From assembly GCF_004342985.1 (NCBI RefSeq), contig NZ_SMBO01000013.1, forward strand, positions 1 through 64,000: a stretch of 64,000 nucleotides of DNA, read 5' to 3'. The stretch is from Novosphingobium sp. PhB57. GTDB taxonomy: Bacteria; Pseudomonadota; Alphaproteobacteria; Sphingomonadales; Sphingomonadaceae. The position numbers and the translations under genes were made by a program. Below the pieces are notes generated by a model that saw nothing but the letters and a program-made list of their open reading frames with translations, had not been told where the DNA came from and did no database searches. Each line of letters starts with the position of its first letter. Positions within the stretch are counted from its first letter, which is position 1. Positions 8,671-14,612 of the stretch are shown piece by piece.

Positions 8671-8700
8671 TCTGGCTCCTCGCTGTAGCGAGGAGCCAGA
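8671..8700. repeat. Perfect 14-bp inverted repeat beside the integrase remnant
   Basis: TCTGGCTCCTCGCT (8671-8684) and AGCGAGGAGCCAGA (8687-8700) are exact reverse complements separated by two bases. The palindrome sits just past the C-terminal coding end of the minus-strand recombinase remnant. It could be that gene's terminator, a hairpin of a lost element or a recombination site. No T-run follows on either strand. I could not find a second copy in the window. Confidence 0.6.
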
Positions 8701-8714
8701 TAGCTTCAGTTTCA

Positions 8715-9090
8715 GTGCCTTCTGCGAGCGTCAAAGCATCCTCCACGTCCACGCCCCGGTATCTGACCGTGCTTTCAATCTTCATGTGGCCAAGATCTGG
8801 ACCGCCCGGAGATTTCCAGTCGCCTTGTAGATGATCGATGCCTTGGTTCGGCGCAAAGAGTGCGTGCCGTAATCTTCGCCGGACAAGCCGATACCGGTAA
8901 CCCATTCGTCGACAAAGGAAGCATATCGGCGGGTGCTGATGTGGGCTGCGTGATCGGTGCGGCTAGGAAATGCAAAGTCCTCCAAGGATCCACCTCGGAA
9001 TTCGAGCCATTTGAGTATGGTCAAGCAGGCTTCCAGGAGATGCGTCAGCAGCCTGGGCTTCCGTGTCGTCAGACACTCGAAGATCGTGTC
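8715..9090 (-). pseudogene. Tyrosine recombinase (phage-integrase type), frameshifted remnant
   Basis: The C-terminal catalytic domain of a small tyrosine recombinase is readable. It shows FAFPSRTDHAAHISTRRYAS, then the HxxR box in YGTHSLRRTKASIIYKATGN, then NLRAVQI. After a one-base shift near 8793 it resumes as LGHMKIESTVRYRGVDVEDA and LTLAEGTE. The box-II arginine, the later histidine and the nucleophilic tyrosine (STVRY) all survive, but in two frames. The N-terminal DNA-binding part and box-I arginine are not recognisable. Upstream, the minus strand continues into unrelated sequence. The 3' end is matched by another degraded copy at 13765-13822 on the same strand. It is a dead relic of a mobile element. 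Confidence 0.75.
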
Positions 9091-9181
9091 GGCGTGATCA
9101 AATGTCGGGCTATTTGGTAGGCCTTCCAACATTTCGACCGTTGCCCGCTCCGCGCCGGCGATCCGTAGAAAATAATCCCAC

Positions 9182-9690
9182 GGCTCACTATCAACGAATC
9201 CCTCATCACCGCGTTCCAGGCCGCACCCTCGCCGCACACGCTCTGCGCGCTTCGGTCCGACCTCGAGGCGGTTGACCTGTCGTGCCGGCGCACCCGCCGC
9301 ATAACGCAGCCCGCCACGCCCGAGGTGATTGCGGACTATCTCGATGCGCGGGCAGAGGAGGGCAGCAAGCCGGCGTCGCTCTCGCGCTACAAGGCCTCGA
9401 TCGCTCGGGTGCATAAGCTGCTTGGCATCGCCGACCGGACCCGGCGGCGCTGGTCAGGCTGGGGCTCGCAGCCATCAACAAAGCAAAGGGGGGGGCGCAG
9501 ACCCAGGCGCGGCCGCTGCGAGTCAAGGGGCCGTTGCGGGACATTGCGAGTGATGCGCCGCGCGGGCTCAACATTATTGCACTGCTTGACAGCTGTCCCG
9601 ACGATATTCCGGGGCTGCGCGACCGCGCGCTGCTGTTGGTGGCCTACGACACCGCTAGCGTTCCTATCCGCGTCTTCACCTGGACATAGA
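9182..9690 (+). pseudogene. XerC/D-like recombinase fragment, frameshifted
   Basis: On the plus strand an N-terminal SAM-like core-binding domain is readable: SPHTLCALRSDLEAVDLSCR, then PATPEVIADYLDARAEEGSK and SLSRYKASIARVHKLLGIAD. After a frameshift near 9440 the text continues as LVRLGLAAINKAKGG, KGPLRDIASDAPRGL, IPGLRDRALLLVAYDTAS. This is the beginning of the catalytic domain, up to the place where the box-I arginine (GARRSEL in relatives) would follow. It then breaks off. No start codon or ribosome site is visible, and the catalytic residues HxxR and Tyr are absent. This is a different recombinase from the minus-strand remnant next to it, since the domain layout and strand differ. Confidence 0.7.
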
Positions 9691-9746
9691 AGCGAACGTC
9701 GGCCGTCTGCAGCTCGGCGTCCTAATCGCTTTTCGCCACGACCGCT

Positions 9747-9926
9747 TCACGCCGGCCTCCCCGCGCGAAGGAGGCAATTGGCGACATAAAGGTGCTGATA
9801 GAGAAAGCCGCGATGGACGGATTCGATACGATTGAGTTGCCGCGGATCGAGCACGATCGGCCTTTCGCCTTGCGAGGGTGAAGCTTGCTCCATCGCTGGC
9901 TCGTCCTGGCTTTCGAGGTCAGGCAT
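9747..9926 (-). pseudogene. 5' fragment of the gene downstream of the AAA ATPase
   Basis: A 59-codon frame starts at ATG 9926, only three bases after the ATPase stop. It reads MPDLESQDEPAMEQ, then RPIVLDPRQLNRIESVHRGF, LYQHLYVANCLLRAG, and then ends in unrelated sequence (RPA stop). The phrase HRGFLYQHLYVANCLL is reminiscent of the N-terminus of large DUF4297/dsDNA-nuclease-type proteins, where a YQ motif opens a PD-(D/E)XK domain. This is a memory-based resemblance and weak. The sharp end beside recombinase debris suggests truncation of a long gene. The tight coupling says it worked with the ATPase. Confidence 0.45.
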
Positions 9927-9929
9927 GGA

Positions 9930-11093
9930 TTACCCCTGGCGGCGCATGAACTCGGCGAACAGCGGGACGCTGAAATCGAGATAGCCGTGATCGGTGCTGT
10001 AGATCATGCCCTTGGAGATGATGCTCGATCTGGCCGGTCCCAGGGATTTTTGAGTGCGGTCCATGGCTTGGGCAATGTCGGCCATCGCGTAGGGGCCATC
10101 GCCGAGTTGGGCCATCGCCTTTACGAAATGGACTTCCGCCTTGGTCAGGCGATCGATCCGCACTTTGAAGAAGCCTTCGTCTAACAGCGCCAGCGTTTCG
10201 GCGTAGGAGTGGTCGACATCGGCAAGAGTTATCTCTGGCCCATCCGCGTTGTTCCACACGACCGATGCCCATTCCTGGATGAAGAATGGATAGCCCTTGG
10301 TACGTTCAACGATGGCCTGCAGCGCTTCAGGGGCGATGCTGGCCTCTTCTTCGACGATCGGCTTTTCTATCGCCTGCCCGGCTGAGGGCGGATCGAGCGG
10401 CCCCACCACAGGATATTGAAACAGCCGCTCGGCATAGGATTTTGCTTCGCCCGCCAGGCGGGCGATCTGCGGCAGGCCGGCGCCGACAAGAAGAACGGGC
10501 AAGCCTTCCTGCGACATTCGGTGCAGCGCGACGATGAGTGCCGAGAGGTCAGGTTCGGAAAGATACTGAACTTCGTCGATCAACAGGACCCAGCCACGTT
10601 CTGCAGCCTGCGCCGCTTTCCCGATCAGCGTGAAGAGATCCGGCAGGTCGTACTGAAGGTCGCCGGTATCGGCGAGACCCGGCTCAGGATCGACGCCGAC
10701 TTCGACGCCTGCTATCTCGATCTTGAAGATAGAGGCAAAGTTGCGCAGACCCTTGAGGCCGCGCGTTGCAAGCTGCTTGGCCGTTTCCACCCCGGAGAGC
10801 GAGCGCATGACCTTGCGCATCTCGGGATAAAGAAGGCGGGCAAGGCTTTCGCCTTCCGGCGATTCGACCCGCGAAATCAGGAGGCCTTCGCGTTCCGCGT
10901 TTCGGCCGATTTCATTGAGCAGCACGGTCTTTCCGGTGCCCCGCAAGCCCAGCAGCATGATCGACCGGGCACTTCGTCCCTTGATCGCTCGCCCAGAGGA
11001 AATCCGCGCTGCCTCCAGGATCGCGTCTCGGCCTGCCAGCTCGGGAGGACGGCTGCCCGCGCCGGGCGCAAACGGATTACGGTAGGGATCCGT
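9930..11093 (-). CDS. AAA-family ATPase, start codon unclear
   Basis: This is a P-loop ATPase with Walker A (LLGLRGTGKTVLLNEI) and Walker B (GWVLLIDEVQYL), followed by a sensor-type segment (PVLLVGAGLPQIARLAGEAK). The C-terminal region has a helical lid and a winged-helix-like part ending FAEFMRRQG. The first ATG in frame (10958) lies directly before Walker A. The same frame continues upstream for 45 codons with convincing coding text (DPYRNPFAPGAGSRPPEL, AGRDAILEAARISSGRAIKG). That stretch has no ATG, GTG or TTG; the codon before DPYRN is ACG at 11093-11091. Either an ATG has mutated or a non-canonical start is used. It is followed after three bases by a truncated gene, so the pair may be the remains of a defence or plasmid-type module. 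Confidence 0.65.
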   Translation of the reverse strand, partial: TDPYRNPFAPGAGSRPPELAGRDAILEAARISSGRAIKGRSARSIMLLGLRGTGKTVLLNEIGRNAEREGLLISRVESPEGESLARLLYPEMRKVMRSLSGVETAKQLATRGLKGLRNFASIFKIEIAGVEVGVDPEPGLADTGDLQYDLPDLFTLIGKAAQAAERGWVLLIDEVQYLSEPDLSALIVALHRMSQEGLPVLLVGAGLPQIARLAGEAKSYAERLFQYPVVGPLDPPSAGQAIEKPIVEEEASIAPEALQAIVERTKGYPFFIQEWASVVWNNADGPEITLADVDHSYAETLALLDEGFFKVRIDRLTKAEVHFVKAMAQLGDGPYAMADIAQAMDRTQKSLGPARSSIISKGMIYSTDHGYLDFSVPLFAEFMRRQG

Positions 11094-11786
11094 GTTGTCT
11101 TTCGTCGGCTGTCAGAAGTGTCTAGCGCTTTATAGGGCCGACTATCAAAAATTGCTAGACTTTGATAGACATCGCTAGGAGGCCCGCCGTTGTGGCTCCA
11201 CTCAAATATGGGAGACGGATCGCACGGTCGGTCGGTGGCCATGCCGCCTGACCGCAAATCAGGTGCTCAGAGACGTCGCCAGGCAGGCGACGCAGCCTCC
11301 GTCGTTCCATTTGCGGCAATTGATGATGAATCGACCCCAGTGTCGCCATCGCGCTCCGTTCGTGTCATTCCCGCTGGATCGACGACAAGACGGAACTGGC
11401 GCGGCATGCCCGCAGGTGAGGTCAGCGCAAGTTGAGCATGGTCACTGCTGAGGGCGCGCGCGGACGGATACGCGCGTATCCTGCCGGGGGTGGGCGGGTG
11501 TGCTGCACTGCCACTGGATGAGGCGCAGATGGCCAGCGCACGAGAAACTTTCCGCCGAATGGCGACGATTACGGCCAAATCGGCTAAGGCGGAAGGCGCG
11601 ATGCTGCTTTCCGCTGGCGAGTTATCCCGACAGCATGACGCTTGCTCGGCGGAACCACGGAGCGCCGGTTGCCTGGGATTGGCTGACACCGGAAAGGCCG
11701 CTTCAGGTCGCTGACTCGATGCAAACTGCCACCGAGGCTAGCCACAAACGCATCGGGATATCCGACCGTTATTAAAAGAGAATGTC
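11094..11786. other. Gap with inverted repeats and no convincing gene
   Basis: Open frames here (for example 11490-11714 and 11500-11775) resemble no family I know and overlap each other. Close to the ATPase there is a cluster of short repeats: CTATCAAA (11142-11149) pairs with TTTGATAG (11161-11168), and TCTAGC near 11121 pairs with GCTAGA near 11154. These could be operator or recombination sites for the ATPase module. The remainder up to the ars operator shows nothing I can support. Confidence 0.4.
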
Positions 11787-11806
11787 GCATCGGATAATTC
11801 CGATGC
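11787..11806. promoter_or_regulatory. Candidate ArsR operator
   Basis: GCATCGGA (11787-11794) and TCCGATGC (11799-11806) form a perfect 8-bp inverted repeat around TAAT, ending at the base before the arsR ATG. An ArsR-family repressor typically binds such palindromes to autoregulate. Overlap with the ribosome-binding region would block both transcription and translation initiation. The symmetry is seen; binding is inferred. Confidence 0.6.
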
Positions 11807-12172
11807 ATGACGGCAGATGATGCACTTTCGATTTTTTCCGCTCTCGGGCACCCGACGCGGCTCGATGCGTTTCAGCGGCTTATCCGACACGAACCTGATG
11901 GCCTGTCAACCGGCGAATTGGCCGAAGCATCGGGGCTGACCCAGAGCGCTTTTTCGACGCATCTCGCCGTGATGGCAAAGACCGGACTGGTACTTTCCGA
12001 CAAGCGTGGCCGCCAGCAGATCCAGCGCGCCAACCTTGACGCGTTGCGCGGACTGATGGTCTATCTGGCCAAGGATTGCTGCCAGGGGCGCGCCGAACTG
12101 TGCGAGCCGCTTCTGGCCGAACTTACCTGCTGCTTAAGAGGCAACGATGACCGATGTCGTGATCTACCATAA
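11807..12172 (+). CDS. arsR: ArsR-family repressor of the ars cluster
   Basis: This is a small winged-helix repressor (121 residues). It begins MTADDALSIFSALGHPTRLD, typical of ArsR proteins, and has the recognition helix region STGELAEASGLTQSAFSTHL followed by the wing (LSDKRGRQQIQRANLDALRG). A cysteine pair DCCQGRAELC at about residues 84-92 and further C-terminal cysteines (LTCCL) may form the As(III) sensor. This differs from the N-terminal CVC site of classic E. coli ArsR, but similar C-terminal pairs are known in other ArsR types. The gene has a perfect inverted repeat at its start. The arsC reading frame begins inside it (ATG 12147), so the two genes overlap by 26 bp and were co-translated. 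Confidence 0.8.
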   Translation: MTADDALSIFSALGHPTRLDAFQRLIRHEPDGLSTGELAEASGLTQSAFSTHLAVMAKTGLVLSDKRGRQQIQRANLDALRGLMVYLAKDCCQGRAELCEPLLAELTCCLRGNDDRCRDLP

Positions 12173-12561
12173 CCCCCTTTTCCGGGACCTCTCGTAATGG
12201 CTCGGCCATGATCAGGAATGTGGGCATTGCGCCTCATGTCGTCAGGTACCTGCAGACGCCGTCAAACCGTTCGCTGCTGGTGGAACTCATTGAGCGGGCC
12301 GGCATTACGCCACCCGCTTTGCTGCGCGAGACGGGTACGCCCTGTGCCGAACCCGGCCTCGGCGACGAGACTTTGACGGACGAGGCCCTGATCGACGCGA
12401 TGATGAAGCATTCGATTCTCATCAATCGGCCTCTGGTGGTGTCGCCGCTGGGCGTAGAGCTTTGCCGCCCTTCCGAAGAAGTGCTGGATATCCTGCCGAC
12501 CGAGCAGCGCGGCACTTTCGTCAAGGAAGACTGCGAAGTTTTGGAAGCAAGCCGGCGATGA
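12147..12561 (+). pseudogene. arsC: Arsenate reductase ArsC, frameshifted at the catalytic cysteine
   Basis: This is a glutaredoxin-type arsenate reductase. The frame opens with MTDVVIYHNP, and most of the protein follows one frame over: GTSRNGSAMIRNVGIAPHVV, then RYLQTPSNRSLLVELIERAG, GLGDETLTDEALIDAMMKHS, ILINRPLVVSPLGVELCRPS, and the C-terminus EQRGTFVKEDCEV. In relatives the loop after HNP reads ACGTSRNT, where the cysteine attacks arsenate. Here the bases between HNP and GTSRN have become CCTTTTCC-like with one extra base, so the Cys codon is lost and the frame shifts (stop at about 12196). An internal ATG at 12208 could still give a C-terminal 117-residue piece without the active site. 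The enzyme should be inactive unless the lesion is a sequencing error. Confidence 0.8.
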
Positions 12562-13094
12562 GCATCTTGGTTCGCCGGGCAACGGTCGACGATGCGCGCG
12601 CCATTGCCGCCATCTACGCGCATCATGTTCTGCACGGCACGGCGACGTACGAAGTCTTGCCGCCGACCGAGGGCGAGACCGTTGAGAAGATCTTGACGGT
12701 GTCCGGCCGGGGCTGGCCGTTCCTTGTCGCCTGCGATGGCGGTCAGGTGGTCGGCTATGCCTACGCCACGCAGTTCCGGGATCGACCGGCCTACGCCTAT
12801 GCCTGCGAGAACAGCATCTACGTGGCGCACGACCGGCGCGGTGGCGGCATCGGCAAGCGGCTGCTCGAGGCCTTGCTGGAAGCCGCTGAGGCCCACGGGT
12901 TCCGGCGGATGGTTGCGGTCATCGGCGGGGCGGAGCCTGCCTCTGTAGCCCTCCATGGTTCCTGCGGTTTTGAGCACGCTGGACGCTTGACAGGCATGGG
13001 CTGGAAGGCGGGCCGCTGGCTCGACACGGTTTACATGCAGATCGCTTTGGGCAGCGGCATCGCGACCGGGCCCGGTGCTTCCGGCACGGACTGA
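12558..13094 (+). CDS. GNAT N-acetyltransferase, ArsN/phosphinothricin-type
   Basis: This is a cytoplasmic acetyl-CoA-dependent acetyltransferase of about 178 residues. The ATG at 12558 overlaps the arsC stop (ATGA), which places it firmly in the ars operon. It begins SILVRRATVDDARAIAAIYA with HHVLHGTATYE, the usual pattern of the phosphinothricin acetyltransferase group. It has the acetyl-CoA pyrophosphate loop RRGGGIGKRLLEALLEAAEA and the C-terminal GFEHAGRLTGMGWKAGRWLD. Family members found with arsR/arsC are called ArsN and acetylate organoarsenical antibiotics such as arsinothricin. Related enzymes act on phosphinothricin or methionine sulfoximine. The ars context favours ArsN but the substrate is inferred. 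The gene looks intact despite the broken arsC. Confidence 0.75.
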   Translation: MSILVRRATVDDARAIAAIYAHHVLHGTATYEVLPPTEGETVEKILTVSGRGWPFLVACDGGQVVGYAYATQFRDRPAYAYACENSIYVAHDRRGGGIGKRLLEALLEAAEAHGFRRMVAVIGGAEPASVALHGSCGFEHAGRLTGMGWKAGRWLDTVYMQIALGSGIATGPGASGTD

Positions 13095-13764
13095 CGGCCA
13101 TGTCGTTGTTCGAGCGTTATCCTCAGCGACCTGCCGCTGCCCGATCAAGTAGCGGGAGACGATCACTCTGCTGTGCATGAATTGCGCGAGCACGCGCTCT
13201 GGTCGGAAGGCATGGTCTGGTGCAGCCCAGAGCGCCACGGCTAAATCAGCGGCATCAAGAAGACGCAGAGTGATCATATGCCGCTCCAAATGTTCTGGAT
13301 GCTGGCGACGCAGGGACGCTTGTTGTCATGCAGGTGTCCGGCGGCTCGCAATCGTTCAATGCGGTCAATTCGTGGCGCCTGCTAGGTCGCTGGATGCGAA
13401 AGTTTACGCCGCAACTAGTCCTCTATTGCGATGGCCTATAGGGAATTTGACGAAGCCAGACGGATGCGAGCGTCGAGTTATTACGAGCGCTGGAGGAATT
13501 GGTGCGCTTCACGGTGTCGATGCGGCCGCACTCGGGGCATCTCCTCGACCGCTGTTCCGAACGCAAGGAGGCTGGGCTTCCGGTCGATAGTGCAGCAGAT
13601 CACTCCGCAATTGCAATCGCGCCTTAATCCTGATGGCCGGCCTGTGCCATCGAATGACCGGTCTGGATCTAAGCGCAATGGGGGTGAATATCTGAGATAA
13701 GGCCCAGAGCCGCCGCCATGCTGTAATTCCGAGGTTCTTGCAACGGCAAGGACCCAGCGCAGTT
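13095..13764. other. Decayed stretch between the ars cluster and a recombinase relic
   Basis: Short gene-like phrases can be read but no intact gene. Examples are a minus-strand piece at about 13115-13289 (MITLRLLDAADLAVALWAAP, VLAQFMHSRVIVSRYLIGQR) and a plus-strand piece at about 13330-13440 (SGGSQSFNAVNSWRLLGRWM, TPQLVLYCDGL). Both end in stops and match nothing I can name. They are consistent with a decaying mobile region. Confidence 0.4.
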
Positions 13765-13822
13765 TCAGATTTCAGTCCCCTCTGCGAGCGTCAACACGTC
13801 CACCCCGAGATTTCTGACCGTC
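13765..13822 (-). pseudogene. Second copy of a tyrosine-recombinase C-terminus
   Basis: The minus strand reads TVRNLGVDVLTLAEGTEI followed by a stop. This is the last 18 residues of the same recombinase family as at 8715-9090 (TVRYRGVDVEDALTLAEGTE), with three codons missing and the catalytic tyrosine replaced (RY to RN). The two relics are in the same orientation 5 kb apart and bracket the ATPase and ars genes. Confidence 0.65.
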
Positions 13823-14595
13823 GCAACGGCAGAGATGGTGCCGTTGTCGCAAGTGAAGCTGCGGTGGAGCCCGCTTATTTCGTTGCAACTGTAGGTCGGG
13901 CATGCGGACTAGCGTTGCTTCGACGTCCGCAGGATGAATTCCGACATTAGCCGCACGAGATCGTTACCGCGCTCGTTCAACATGTTGTGGCCGCAGTTCG
14001 GCAAGCCGATCAGCCACGCACCCGGTCTCGACTTGGCGATGGCGAGCGCTTTCCTACACGGCGACCCTGAGCGCTGGACGCTCGACCGGAGATCGCGGTT
14101 TTCTGCCGTCCTCGGTTTGAAAAGCTATCTCGTTTCTCTAATCGGCCGCCTCCAAGTCTGCGACCGCCAGCAACTCAGTCCTAGATCGCGTTATCTCGGA
14201 TTCAGAAGGACTTATTGGGGGACCGTCGTTCGGTACGATCGTGACAATCACACGGCGGCGACGGGTCCGAGCCAGTGTTCCGTCGTCCCTCAGGCTCAGG
14301 ACAAAATGTGCCTCCCAAACCTTGTCGACCTTGGGCGCAGCTATCGGCAGTTCTGTCCCTTCGGGTCGTCTTCAGACCGCCGCTGGAACGGCTAGTGGGC
14401 AAAATCATACGCTTGGTACCCGCCGGAGAAACCGGACAAACCGGAGCGACAAGTTCGACAGGCGGTCGGCCACATTGTTGGGGCTTACGGCACTGGTCGG
14501 CGCGCCGAGCTCGTAAACTTTTCAGGGAAATAGCAAAACTTTATTGTCAACTAAATTGGTGGAGATTAGCCATGCTTTCCGCAGATTAGTCCGAC
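13823..14595. other. Non-coding or decayed region before the TonB receptor
   Basis: Open frames here (for example 13934-14395 and 14241-14516) look like random high-GC frames without family resemblance. The last about 60 bases are AT-richer and probably contain the promoter of the receptor operon. I could not identify a convincing -35/-10 pair. Confidence 0.4.
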
Positions 14596-14612
14596 AAAAA
14601 GGGGTGCGTGTT

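Noticed and set aside
12234..13289. A 351-codon minus-strand frame opposite arsC and the acetyltransferase
   Set aside because: It is a mirror frame of two recognisable plus-strand genes. Only its first about 55 codons lie outside them and they match nothing.
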